From IMG/VR virus record IMGVR_UViG_3300032223_001894, positions 1 through 37,029 of that record: DNA of 37,029 bases. One strand, written 5' to 3'. The stretch is from a virus. Every line of letters starts with the position of its first letter. Position 1 is the stretch's first letter. A program made the position numbers and the translations under genes. The notes beneath the pieces are model-generated. The model was given only the letters and a program-made list of their open reading frames with translations. It was not told the origin of the DNA and did not search any database. Of this stretch, positions 16,276-23,640 are shown piece after piece.

Positions 16276-16460
16276 TGGAACAAAAAATAGCTTGGAGTTT
16301 GGTATTAATTTTAGTAGTAACTTTTTCATTGTTTTTATACTCAGAAAAAAACGAAAAATCAAACGAATTTAAACCGGTAAATTATAACAGAGAGGACACA
16401 ATTAAAATAGATTCGAATTTAAACCAACGAAAAATCAACTCAATATCATTAAAAATATAA
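16275..16460 (+). CDS. Small single-pass membrane protein, last gene of late operon
   Basis: 61 aa. The N-terminal segment about 5-22 (IAWSLVLILVVTFSLFLY) is a membrane anchor or uncleaved signal. The rest is a polar tail rich in Asn, Lys and Ser. There is no lipobox cysteine. It could be a spanin subunit or other lysis accessory protein by position, but the sequence alone shows only the membrane topology. Its end lies 37 nt before a strong terminator, so it closes the rightward late transcript. Confidence 0.55.
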   Translation: MEQKIAWSLVLILVVTFSLFLYSEKNEKSNEFKPVNYNREDTIKIDSNLNQRKINSISLKI

Positions 16461-16496
16461 ATAAAATTATCACCGGAAGGTTTGTATGATTTTTTT

Positions 16497-16534
16497 AGGC
16501 CGGTGTTTGTTGGTAGGTCACCGGCCTTTTTTTT
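16497..16534 (+). terminator. Strong rho-independent terminator of the rightward late operon
   Basis: AGGCCGGTG (16497-16505) pairs perfectly with CACCGGCCT (16519-16527) around a 13-nt loop and is followed by an eight-T run. On the minus strand the stem would be followed by A's, so it works for rightward transcription only. It sits where the rightward and leftward units converge, against the stop of the 59-aa minus-strand gene. Confidence 0.92.
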
Positions 16535-16712
16535 AAATATTATTAAGGTTTTTTAATTCATCAGACCAATTTTGTTTATTTCTCAGATAATCATTAATAA
16601 TATCCAGGTCATCAAAAAAATTATCTTTTTCTTTATCAAATCCTTTTTCCTTTGCCTCATACAATTCCCTTGTAAGAATATACATTGACGGAGCGCCTTT
16701 TTCATTTTCCAT
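16533..16712 (-). CDS. Small 59-aa hypothetical protein, end of early unit
   Basis: 59 aa, starting MENEKGAPSM and ending LKNLNNI. The ATG at 16712 is 8 nt after the stop of the GP88-like gene. The protein is strongly charged, with a pattern of short helices (TRELYEAKEKGFDKEK, DDLDIINDYL, WSDELKNL). No family recognised. Codon use and CCGG-free but ordinary composition agree with a real gene. Its stop lies directly on the T-run of the convergent terminator. It may serve as an early host-takeover peptide, but that is only a guess from size and position. Confidence 0.65.
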   Translation of the reverse strand: MENEKGAPSMYILTRELYEAKEKGFDKEKDNFFDDLDIINDYLRNKQNWSDELKNLNNI

Positions 16713-16720
16713 AGTAGCAA

Positions 16721-17374
16721 TTAAATAAAATTTTTTTTATAATCATAAGTATTAAGAACCGCAGTTTTTTTGGATACTTTCATATTGTCAAGTAAAGCGA
16801 AATTTACGGTTGGCTTTCTTGCCCAATCATCGTTGTTATCAATGGGACGTTCTTTTGGAACTAATATTTGGCTTTTATAAACAATAACATTTTTTAATTT
16901 ATGCTTTTCAATTAGTTCGTCTTGCCTTCCACCGTAACTTGCAGTCAATATTAAATTTTTGGGTATATCGTTTATTCTATTAACCCAATATTGTAATGAT
17001 TTTGTATATGCCCACATTTCAATATTAGAATTATCTTTCGCAAGTTGAACCCACATATCAAAATATTTTTGGTTAAAAAAGTCACCGCTCATATGTATTC
17101 TTATGGCATTACAATCTTTTGGTATTTTAGGCACTCCGCCTTTTTTTACAAAATCAAAATTTTTCCACCTATGTTCCCTTACAGCTGGAAATCTTTCAGA
17201 ACTTGAGGCGTAACATCTATATGAACCTTTTTCAACATTAAATTTACCGGATAGTCTGTCAACCGTAACTTTGCACTCTAAGGCAAATGGGCAAGTGCTC
17301 CCAGTAGGTAGGTTCCATTCATACACTATTCCATTATAGTATGTTTTTTTTTTAATAAATTTTCCTTCGCTCAT
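16721..17374 (-). CDS. GP88-family phage protein
   Basis: 217 aa. The N-terminal part has the Cys pattern of the GP88 family (gene-product-88-like, first named in mycobacteriophages): TCPFALECKV near 27-36 and YRCYASSSERFP near 53-64, with an Arg-rich helix after it. The middle contains IRIHMSGDFFNQKYFDMW, and later MWAYTKSLQYW and LTASYGGRQDE. The clustered cysteines suggest a metal or Fe-S site. The biochemical function of the family is unknown. It stands apart from the upstream gene by a 73-bp A/T-rich gap and has typical CCGG-containing sequence, unlike the block upstream. Confidence 0.75.
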   Translation of the reverse strand: MSEGKFIKKKTYYNGIVYEWNLPTGSTCPFALECKVTVDRLSGKFNVEKGSYRCYASSSERFPAVREHRWKNFDFVKKGGVPKIPKDCNAIRIHMSGDFFNQKYFDMWVQLAKDNSNIEMWAYTKSLQYWVNRINDIPKNLILTASYGGRQDELIEKHKLKNVIVYKSQILVPKERPIDNNDDWARKPTVNFALLDNMKVSKKTAVLNTYDYKKNFI

Positions 17375-17447
17375 TTTAATAAAAGTTTTTTATTTGTTTT
17401 TAATTTTTAAGTTTAGTAATTCTATTTTTTTTCATAATTGTTGGTTT

Positions 17448-18278
17448 TTAAAATTTATTAAAATAATCAGGATTCATATAATCATCACTTCGGTTACTTT
17501 CCTTTTTTGTACCTAGTGAATCAAAGTATTTTTTTAATGCGTATTTCTTTGCTAATATAATAACTGGTTTGCTTTTTTGTGCTTCTATAACTGATAATAT
17601 TTTATTAAATGAGCCATGAGTTATTTCAAATCTAATTTTTTGTAACATAGCATCTCTTTTTAAATGCTCCTTAGCTATCTCCATAAATTCATTTTTTTCA
17701 TCATTAGTGTAATTTATTGTGCCCTTATTAACTAAAAAATCATAAACAGCATTTCCAAAATCAAAGTTTTCTACATTAAAATCATGTGATTTGGCATAAT
17801 CTTTTAACCTATCTACTGAATCAAGCATTATTTTATCTTTTTCTGCTTGTGATAACTCATTTTCTTGCTGATTCATAGAAATTAAATTTTGATATTTTTT
17901 AATTGTATTAATCCTTTCTTCGCTGTTTAAATACTTATTTATCCAATTATTGATACTTACTATGGAAATACCGAAATATTCTCCGTATTCTTTCCTAATG
18001 CCCTTAGAACAAGCTATTTCAACTTCATTAATTGTGGCATTTGCAAAATAAGTTTTTAATTCAGTTTTTAATAATATACATAAAACTTTAATATCATCAT
18101 CGGAAGCTCTTTGTCCAGCTGTTGCATAAATTGTATTTACCAAATTTATAATACTTTTATTTAATTTCTCATTTGGTAATTCTTTTATTTTAAAGTTTCC
18201 CTTAGCCAGTATTATATTTGTTTCTTTGATGGTTAATCCCTCTATGGTGTTTCCATCATGTTTTATTATATTAGACAT
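17448..18278 (-). CDS. Hypothetical DNA-metabolism protein with HTH-like segment
   Basis: 276 aa, not recognised with certainty. Residues about 40-120 are helical and contain YATAGQRASDDDIKVLCILL and an HTH-like stretch, EYFGISIVSINNWINKYL (about 98-115). That resembles replication-initiator or regulator helices in Bacteroidota phages. The central part is a charged coiled coil, and the C-terminal half is helical and polar. It sits next to the methyltransferase (6-nt gap) and downstream of the DUF4373 protein, so a replication or modification role is plausible. It lies in the 3.3-kb block with no CCGG. Confidence 0.55.
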   Translation of the reverse strand: MSNIIKHDGNTIEGLTIKETNIILAKGNFKIKELPNEKLNKSIINLVNTIYATAGQRASDDDIKVLCILLKTELKTYFANATINEVEIACSKGIRKEYGEYFGISIVSINNWINKYLNSEERINTIKKYQNLISMNQQENELSQAEKDKIMLDSVDRLKDYAKSHDFNVENFDFGNAVYDFLVNKGTINYTNDEKNEFMEIAKEHLKRDAMLQKIRFEITHGSFNKILSVIEAQKSKPVIILAKKYALKKYFDSLGTKKESNRSDDYMNPDYFNKF

Positions 18279-18284
18279 AATAAT

Positions 18285-19151
18285 TTATTTAATAAATGAA
18301 AAAATATGTTCTATAATTGGTAAAGTCCATCCATCACCTAATAAACTTGCTGCTTTGTTCCTAGTTAGTATATCACAATAATTATCAGGAAATCCTTGTA
18401 ATCTACATAATTCTATTTTATTTAATATTCTAATATTTTCATTTTCTTTAAATTCAGTATTATCAAATACTATGTTTATCATTTTAAGTTTTATATATCT
18501 TTTATATAATTTTTCTTTGTTTACTAATTGTCTTTCTTCACTTTCTAAAATAGCACGTGCTTTTTTTCTATCAGTAAATCCTGAAGTTAAAATATCTTGA
18601 AACATTACTGCTTTATCTTTTGGAAATGGTATATCTGTAATTAAATCTCCAAACATTCCATCTTGTTTTGTTTTTATATTAGACCAATAATATCTATCAC
18701 GTGAAGCAGCAACAACTAATTCAGAATTAATCCTTATAGGATAAACACCTAATGCTCTTGACATAATACCAATATCAAATTTACTTGCACTTCCTACATT
18801 TTCTTGAAAAAATAAAACCTTTGGATTAAGTAATTTAATATGTTCTAATATCTCAACAAATACAAAAAACAAACTAGATTTGTTTCCATTAATACCAGCG
18901 CGTTTACCAGCAGCGGATAAATCTTGACAAGGACTACCCGATAAAACTAAATCAATATTTTTCCAATCAATATCCCACTCTTTCCACTTTAAAACATCTC
19001 CCACTTGAATAGTATCAGGAAAATGATGCTGTGTCAATTTTATTGCATAAGGTTTTATTTCACTTGAATAATATTTATTTACTTTAATACCTACGTTTTC
19101 AAGTGCTTGTCTTCCAGTATTCATTCCATTAAAAAGACTAACTACATTCAT
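18285..19151 (-). CDS. DNA cytosine-C5 methyltransferase, Dnmt3-like
   Basis: 288 aa, compact. SAM-binding motif I is VSLFNGMNTGRQAL (4-17). Motif IV, GSPCQDLSAAGK, carries the catalytic Cys75. Motif VI has QENV (116-119) and motif VIII AASRDRYYW (148-156). Motif X near the C-terminus is AASLLGDGWTLPIIEHIF. The short target-recognition region and the RYYWSNI motif resemble the Dnmt3-like branch found in Bacteroidota phages. It should write 5-methylcytosine at a short site that cannot be read from sequence. No cognate restriction enzyme is nearby. A TET/JBP-type dioxygenase elsewhere in this genome could use its product. It is inside a block without any CCGG, so it may be imported. Confidence 0.93.
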   Translation of the reverse strand: MNVVSLFNGMNTGRQALENVGIKVNKYYSSEIKPYAIKLTQHHFPDTIQVGDVLKWKEWDIDWKNIDLVLSGSPCQDLSAAGKRAGINGNKSSLFFVFVEILEHIKLLNPKVLFFQENVGSASKFDIGIMSRALGVYPIRINSELVVAASRDRYYWSNIKTKQDGMFGDLITDIPFPKDKAVMFQDILTSGFTDRKKARAILESEERQLVNKEKLYKRYIKLKMINIVFDNTEFKENENIRILNKIELCRLQGFPDNYCDILTRNKAASLLGDGWTLPIIEHIFSFIK

Positions 19152-19155
19152 AAAT

Positions 19156-19563
19156 TTAAATTTTAAAAGGTTCTAATTGCTGTAAACTTAAAAATCCTTG
19201 TAATTCATATCCTGCTTTGCTAAATGTAAGATATTTTATATTTTCTAATGCCCATTCCTTAGTAAAATAAAAGGTATTATAATTATCCACAATTTTTATT
19301 TTATCAAATGTTTTGGCATTTTTAAGTAGATAAAAATTTAATCCATAAGCATTATATTTTTTAAACAGATGCTTTTCTCTAATTTTTTTTATTGTTAATG
19401 TTTTTTTAATAAGGTTGATAGTTCCTATTTTTTTTATTTTTAAAGAACTGGGTACTTTTAAATAAATTATAATTCTTTTAGTATTGTTTTTTAGTGTTAA
19501 AATATTACCTCTTTCATCTTTGATTGAGGTAATTCTGTCGTTGGTAGTTTTTTTAAGTAACAT
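19156..19563 (-). CDS. Hypothetical protein between replication gene and methyltransferase
   Basis: 135 aa, basic, with strongly alternating Lys/Ile strands in the first half and a compact C-terminal domain (FYFTKEWALENIKYLTF, then GYELQGFLSLQQLEPF). I do not know the family. Similar small proteins with an EWALEN-type helix occur in Bacteroidota mobile DNA, but I cannot assign a role. It lies 4 nt upstream of the methyltransferase and 2 nt after the DUF4373 gene, so the three are almost certainly one transcript. It may support modification or replication. Confidence 0.55.
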   Translation of the reverse strand: MLLKKTTNDRITSIKDERGNILTLKNNTKRIIIYLKVPSSLKIKKIGTINLIKKTLTIKKIREKHLFKKYNAYGLNFYLLKNAKTFDKIKIVDNYNTFYFTKEWALENIKYLTFSKAGYELQGFLSLQQLEPFKI

Positions 19564-19565
19564 AG

Positions 19566-20537
19566 CTAAAAATTATTAAGTTCATCCATTAATCTTTGAT
19601 TCTGTTTTAAGTTATGAAGTACAGCACCTTCCTTAACCCCTTTATTTTCGTTTTCTAGCCACTTCTTTGCTGTTAAATACATTGAAACGTAGTTTGTATT
19701 CTTTTTATAATTTTCGATGCTCTCAAGCGTTCTAATGATGTCGCTCTGTGAATAACCTAAATTTAGTAGTTTTTCATTTTCTGCATTAGTCATTCTTAAA
19801 TGCTTAAACTCTCTAAATATATCTTTACTATCTATTATTAATTTATCTTTTACTTTCTTTTCTTTTACTTTACTTTCCTTTACTTTAATAGCAGACGTTG
19901 GCAGCCATTTCGTAGGCATTTCGCAGTCATTTTGCAGACACCAATTTATTCTATAATCCTTATTATCAGCACCTTTTGAACAATTACATTTTCTGCATAA
20001 TGGTTGTAAATTATCAATTCCATCAGAACCACCTTGATAAATTGGAATAATATGGTCTTTAACAATATCATTTGTATCATTACAAATCATACATTCTCCA
20101 AAAAATTCCCTCATTTCTTCCCATTGTTCTTTAGTGTGAGTTCCTTTTTCTCTAGCTAATGATAATCTTTGACTTCTAGTTTCTGAATTAGATTTTTCAG
20201 AAATATTCCATTTTGAATAAGCATTTTTACTTGCTTTCAAAGATTTTTCTGTCATGCTTCTTAATAATCTTTCACTAAAAAAACAGTCATCTAGGATAAT
20301 AAATAAAGCAAAATTCTTAATTACTACCTCAACTTTTTCTTTGCTTGTTGCCCATCTTCTTGCTAATGATGGGATAATAGCAAAAGGCAATTTATATTCT
20401 TTTTCTTGTCTTAATCTTTCAATTAATGCCCAAAATATTCCATAACCTTCCATGCCTAACTGGTCAATTAATAACATACATTTTGGGTCATCCTGTGAAT
20501 TAGCATCGTGGCTAAAGTAATAAGCATCTTTTTTCAT
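19566..20537 (-). CDS. DUF4373 replication-type protein with embedded HNH endonuclease
   Basis: 323 aa. Residues 1-95 are a DUF4373/Lin1244-type winged-helix domain (AYYFSHDANSQDDPKCMLL, GYGIFWALIERLRQ). Residues about 121-197 are an HNH nuclease: zinc ligands C149/C152 and C181/C184, Asp161-His162 in KDHIIPIY, and Asn176 in DNLQPLC. A Lys/Glu-rich linker (IKVKESKVKEKKVKDK) and a DnaD-like C-terminal helix domain (about 247-297, ending YLTAKKWLENEN) complete the normal DUF4373 plan. The HNH part, including its usual THTKEQWEEM lead, therefore looks inserted in frame in the linker. It should bind DNA as a replication initiator or loader; the nuclease could be a homing relic or a functional fusion. 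Confidence 0.85.
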   Translation of the reverse strand: MKKDAYYFSHDANSQDDPKCMLLIDQLGMEGYGIFWALIERLRQEKEYKLPFAIIPSLARRWATSKEKVEVVIKNFALFIILDDCFFSERLLRSMTEKSLKASKNAYSKWNISEKSNSETRSQRLSLAREKGTHTKEQWEEMREFFGECMICNDTNDIVKDHIIPIYQGGSDGIDNLQPLCRKCNCSKGADNKDYRINWCLQNDCEMPTKWLPTSAIKVKESKVKEKKVKDKLIIDSKDIFREFKHLRMTNAENEKLLNLGYSQSDIIRTLESIENYKKNTNYVSMYLTAKKWLENENKGVKEGAVLHNLKQNQRLMDELNNF

Positions 20538-20556
20538 ATGGCAGGTTTTAAAGGGT

Positions 20557-20586
20557 AAAAAAAAGCACCGGGTATATTCCCGGCGC
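20557..20586 (-). terminator. Minus-strand terminator between SSB and the replication/methylation block
   Basis: On the minus strand GCGCCGGG (from 20586) pairs with CCCGGTGC around AATATA and is followed by an eight-U tract (the A-run at 20557-20564). One pair is G-U on the minus-strand RNA but an A-C mismatch on the plus strand, which shows that it acts leftward. It would partly or fully cut the downstream DUF4373-methyltransferase block off from early transcription. Confidence 0.88.
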
Positions 20587-20598
20587 TAATTAATAAAA

Positions 20599-20919
20599 TT
20601 AAAACGGTAAATCATTGTTTAATCCGTCCAAAAAAGAATCTGCAATGCTATTTTTCATTGTTTCACTCATTTCTTGTTTAGGCGCAATTGATTCCGATTT
20701 CCAGGTTGTTTTTCCGTTACCGATGTAAATTTTCGGAGATTTATTTGTTCTTTCCTCGGCAGTTTGTGAATCCGAAATTGAAACATCTTGACCGTACGAA
20801 TTTTTTTCGTCATTAACAACAATTGATATGTTGTAATATTTCGCGCCGTTTTTACCTTCGATGATTTTTGCTTTGTTTAACTTGTTTAAGTCAATACTTG
20901 CGTTGATAATTGTTGCCAT
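20599..20919 (-). CDS. Single-stranded DNA-binding protein (SSB-like)
   Basis: 106 aa, shorter than most SSBs. The N-terminal half is a small OB-fold-like region (INASIDLNKLNKAKIIEG, then GAKYYNISIVVND). The C-terminus is a short flexible linker ending DGLNNDLPF, an acidic tip like the DDDIPF tail by which SSBs recruit partner proteins. It is the last gene before a terminator in the recombination cluster (ERF, YqaJ, DUF3310-like, SSB), where an SSB is expected. It should coat single strands during replication and strand annealing. Confidence 0.85.
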   Translation of the reverse strand: MATIINASIDLNKLNKAKIIEGKNGAKYYNISIVVNDEKNSYGQDVSISDSQTAEERTNKSPKIYIGNGKTTWKSESIAPKQEMSETMKNSIADSFLDGLNNDLPF

Positions 20920-20948
20920 AATAGTTTAAATTTAATTGTTTATAAAAA

Positions 20949-21179
20949 TTAACATCCTTCAATAGAGTTTAAAACCCGTGTTTTAATTTTGTCATTATAC
21001 TCAGCGAGATAAAGGTCAATAACAACCTTAGTTTTTTCCAAGTCATCCAGGAAAGCGCCTTTTTTTCTGCAACGAACAATCCGTTTTATAATATCAAATT
21101 CATAAGCGTTTAAATTGTGTTCCTCAGCGAATTTGTAAAGACTTCCGTTGGTGTTATTGTAGTGTTTAGGAGTGTACAT
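20949..21179 (-). CDS. DUF3310-like small phage protein
   Basis: 76 aa. It shows the family pattern: P-x-HY near the N-terminus (TPKHYNN), a central helix ending IIKRIVRCRKKG, then DDLEKTKVVIDLYL. In DUF3310 this reads as a conserved HY, GN-x-IKY-x-R and G-x-EDL-x-KA-x-YL. The family is common in early regions of phages and sometimes called nucleotide-kinase-like, but its function is unknown. The start overlaps the stop of the exonuclease gene by 1 nt, so the two are coupled. Confidence 0.75.
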   Translation of the reverse strand: MYTPKHYNNTNGSLYKFAEEHNLNAYEFDIIKRIVRCRKKGAFLDDLEKTKVVIDLYLAEYNDKIKTRVLNSIEGC

Positions 21180-21808
21180 TAGAAAAGAATTTGAGATTTA
21201 TATTTATTTAATTTGTCCCAAAACTTTAATATATCAGCCTCCAATGAAATTAATTCATCTTTTAATTCAGAACGATATATCCGAAATATAAATAAAGGTT
21301 GCGGTTTAAAATCCGGATTAAAAGAAACAAAATCCAACCATTCAAGTTCTTCAACGCAAAGAAAATAATTCATAACTTGATATTTGTATTCATTAGGAAT
21401 ACAATTCATACGAATATATTTGCAGTGAGTTTTTGGACGAGGGCATTTTATTTCTAATGCTCCATAAGTACGTTCATTTCCAGGGTTTAAATCATTATAT
21501 ATTATCCCGTCCGGAGAACAACCAATAAAATCGTGTTTATCAGAAACAATAAAACCAACTTCATTAACAATATTTCCTGTATGAGCCGAGTATAATTCAC
21601 GCGCAATGGGTTCCCTTTCGATACCAACTTGCATATCATAGCTTACAAAAGACGTTTCAAAAAAACCGCATCCGGATTCTGCAATCATTTCATCAATTAA
21701 TCCCAAATTATCCTTCATCATTACATCCTTTAATTTACTACCGGTTAATTTACCAACGCGCAAGGCCAACCATTCCGGTGTACCTTGCTTTACATCATAG
21801 ATTTTCAT
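21179..21808 (-). CDS. YqaJ-family exonuclease (lambda-Exo-like recombinase)
   Basis: 209 aa. Motifs in order: QGTPEWLALRVGKLTGSK (8-25), GIEREPIARELY (62-73), the metal-binding Asp100 in GCSPDGII, Glu119-x-Lys121 in ALEIKCP, and Q144-x3-Y148 in YQVMNY. This is the full PD-(D/E)XK signature of YqaJ/lambda exonuclease. It degrades one strand of double-stranded DNA from ends and passes the 3' overhang to an annealing protein. The partner ERF gene lies 2 nt upstream, forming a red-like recombination pair. It likely also serves replication and repair of long concatemers. Confidence 0.93.
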   Translation of the reverse strand: MKIYDVKQGTPEWLALRVGKLTGSKLKDVMMKDNLGLIDEMIAESGCGFFETSFVSYDMQVGIEREPIARELYSAHTGNIVNEVGFIVSDKHDFIGCSPDGIIYNDLNPGNERTYGALEIKCPRPKTHCKYIRMNCIPNEYKYQVMNYFLCVEELEWLDFVSFNPDFKPQPLFIFRIYRSELKDELISLEADILKFWDKLNKYKSQILF

Positions 21809-21810
21809 AA

Positions 21811-22380
21811 TTATACTTTATTAAATTTTAGTTTTAAATTATCTTTTGTTTTTATTACTTCGGGATTGTTCCTGCATTCAGTCGTAAATGATAAATACAA
21901 AAGTTGTAATTCATTTAAAGTTTTACAATTAATCATGTTTTCAATCTGAGCGGTAAAGTCAACCGGTTTTAAGTTTTGCGGTTTTTCCGGGTTTTTTGTT
22001 TTTACCGGTTCCCTTGAATCCGCATCAGCCTCCGTTTCATCCAGGTTAAATAATCCGTTGAGCGCATATTTTCGAGCGTATGAGGAGGCCGTTCCAACGC
22101 ATTGTTCCGCGCTCATTCCTTTATGTTCGGTTATTTCTGCAAATCCGTGTACTTGTAGCGTGTATTTTAAATCAGTAAAGGTTGCAGTTGCCTTTACAAA
22201 ATATTTGTTACCGATTAAAACAACATCGTCATCCAGGTAAAGCAAACATTTGTATTTAAACAAATAAGGTTTTACCGCGCTTAAAATATCCTCAGCAGAG
22301 CGATATTTGTATTTACCGAAGCTGTTGTAATTGCCCTTCGGTACCTTTAATTCATGTTGAATGTTAATTAAATTTTCCAT
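21811..22380 (-). CDS. ERF-family single-strand annealing protein
   Basis: 189 aa. The N-terminal helix-strand region (QHELKVPKGNYNSFGKYKYR, then SAEDILSAVKPYL) and the hallmark CVGTASSYARKYALNGLF with DETEADAD after it identify the ERF superfamily. The C-terminal 60 residues are a helical domain after a Lys/Pro-rich linker. ERF proteins form rings that anneal complementary single strands. It pairs with the downstream YqaJ exonuclease and SSB. Dense CCGG and typical codon use agree with long residence in this genome. Confidence 0.93.
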   Translation of the reverse strand: MENLINIQHELKVPKGNYNSFGKYKYRSAEDILSAVKPYLFKYKCLLYLDDDVVLIGNKYFVKATATFTDLKYTLQVHGFAEITEHKGMSAEQCVGTASSYARKYALNGLFNLDETEADADSREPVKTKNPEKPQNLKPVDFTAQIENMINCKTLNELQLLYLSFTTECRNNPEVIKTKDNLKLKFNKV

Positions 22381-22385
22381 AAAAC

Positions 22386-22700
22386 TTAGTTTTTAAAGTA
22401 GGTTGCTAAAATTGTGTATTTGGTTTTTTCGTAGGCATCAATAAGCGATTCCAAGTAATTAACTTCAAGAGAAATCGCAATGGCCTCACTCATTAAAGGA
22501 TTCCTTGTAAATTCCTTTTGTATTTTAGGAGAGTAATATTTGATTTGTTCGCATTTTTCTGTTGCTTTTAATTGAGTTAAATATTCCCTTAACAAATCAA
22601 TTGATAAAGATTCCAGGATTTTATTTACATATGAAATTTTATCCGATTCCGGGAGGCCGTTAAAATAAATGTTTCTTTCTTTTAGATTCTCTATGTTCAT
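22386..22700 (-). CDS. Hypothetical early protein, helical
   Basis: 104 aa, not recognised. It is almost wholly helical and charged (NLKERNIYFNGLPESDKISY, ILESLSIDLLREYL, then EAIAISLEVNYLESLIDAYE). It may form a helical bundle or bind a partner. The start overlaps the HTH gene by 41 nt in another frame; no later Met in the first 80 residues gives a cleaner start. It is 5 nt upstream of the ERF gene, so it belongs to the recombination transcript. Confidence 0.6.
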   Translation of the reverse strand: MNIENLKERNIYFNGLPESDKISYVNKILESLSIDLLREYLTQLKATEKCEQIKYYSPKIQKEFTRNPLMSEAIAISLEVNYLESLIDAYEKTKYTILATYFKN

Positions 22701-22878
22701 CTTGTAGGGATTTAAAATGGTTATTTATTATTTGAATTGTTTGTTCGGAAGCAATCCCGTGTAAGAAAGCTAATGTTAATGTTACACGAGATATCCCGGA
22801 AGCGTTTTTAATGTCTGTAATTGTTCCTTGCTTTTTTAAAGTTTTCCACTTTAATAGCGTTTTATCATCAACTATCAT
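22660..22878 (-). CDS. Small helix-turn-helix DNA-binding protein
   Basis: 72 aa. An HTH is visible at about residues 18-42: GTITDIKNASGISRVTLTLA, where the turn GIS and recognition helix RVTLTLAFLHG follow the usual spacing. The C-terminus is basic (KSLQDEHRESKRKKHLF). It could be an early regulator binding the control region at 24.3-24.8 kb, although that link is inference. It overlaps the neighbours on both sides (11 and 41 nt), a compact early-gene arrangement. No dimerisation or oxygen/ligand domain is present, so it is Cro-like in size. Confidence 0.7.
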   Translation of the reverse strand: MIVDDKTLLKWKTLKKQGTITDIKNASGISRVTLTLAFLHGIASEQTIQIINNHFKSLQDEHRESKRKKHLF

Positions 22879-23089
22879 TTTTATTTGTTTTAAGTAACTT
22901 TCTTTTTAATTCGGTATAAGTTATTGGCTCATCATAAATAAATCGTTTACCATTGATAAAAGTTGATTTAATCGTGCCTTTTAATTTATAATCGTTGTAA
23001 ACAATTTTACAAGTTACCAGGTTATCAACTTTTTTTCTCAGCGAATAATATTTATTGAAGCAGAAATCAATCCAATGATATATTCTCAT
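22868..23089 (-). CDS. Small hypothetical early protein
   Basis: 73 aa, basic. It starts RIYHWIDFCFNKYYSLRKK (helical) and then has a strand-rich middle (CKIVYNDYKLKGTIKSTFIN) with an Asp/Glu/Lys tail. No family recognised. The order strand-turn-strand in the middle may form a small beta-hairpin. It lies 2 nt after the 182-aa gene and overlaps the HTH gene by 11 nt. It was kept because it fills the operon without gaps and has ordinary codon use. Confidence 0.55.
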   Translation of the reverse strand: MRIYHWIDFCFNKYYSLRKKVDNLVTCKIVYNDYKLKGTIKSTFINGKRFIYDEPITYTELKRKLLKTNKNDS

Positions 23090-23091
23090 AA

Positions 23092-23640
23092 TTAGTATGG
23101 AAAAATGTTTAATTTATAACCTATTGAAATCATGTGTAACAATAAATAATCATATTCCTCCGGTGTTGCAGGCCGGCATTTTTCTACAAACGACATACGG
23201 ATTTTAGAATGGTAATCATCCAAACAAAAACTATTATAATAAAAGTCATTATCTGTTGTATGTAACGTATCCCGAAATATGCAGAAAATATACTCATCGT
23301 TAAAACTTGTTTTATCAAAAATGTAAAATATCACATTTGTAAAAGGTTTTTCATAAGTAATTATAACCGATTTAAATGTAAAAGAAATAACTTCATTAAA
23401 ACCTTCACCTTCAACTTCATTATAGGACGCATAATAAGGCTCAAAGCAGTAAAGAAATTTAAAATCAATCCTTGTGGACATTTTTATTTCAAACCAATTT
23501 AAAACCGTTAAAATTTGTTCGTGCGACAACCCGGAAAGGTCATCATATTTTAAAGGATTTAAAAAATAGGAAGGAAGCCGAAAATGTTCAATTCGGCATT
23601 CCTCAACTTTTTTATTGTATTTATGCTTTGCGATTTCCAT
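23092..23640 (-). CDS. Hypothetical early protein, 182 aa
   Basis: Not recognised. The N-terminal ~30 residues are basic, followed by a helix (SGLSHEQILTVLNWFEIKM) and a long strand-rich centre with many aromatic residues (FCFEPYYASYNEVEGEGFNE-like alternation). A C-terminal part follows with CRPATPEEYDYLLLHMISIG. No membrane segment or catalytic motif is evident. The beta-rich, aromatic centre might be a small binding fold. A 46-aa gene overlaps its start by 20 nt upstream. It is probably an early accessory gene; function unknown. Confidence 0.6.
   Translation of the reverse strand: MEIAKHKYNKKVEECRIEHFRLPSYFLNPLKYDDLSGLSHEQILTVLNWFEIKMSTRIDFKFLYCFEPYYASYNEVEGEGFNEVISFTFKSVIITYEKPFTNVIFYIFDKTSFNDEYIFCIFRDTLHTTDNDFYYNSFCLDDYHSKIRMSFVEKCRPATPEEYDYLLLHMISIGYKLNIFPY

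Noticed and set aside
22660-22878. HTH protein as a lysogeny repressor
   Set aside because: It is only 72 aa, lies within the early operon rather than opposite it, and there is no integrase or transposase. A Cro-like early regulator is more likely.
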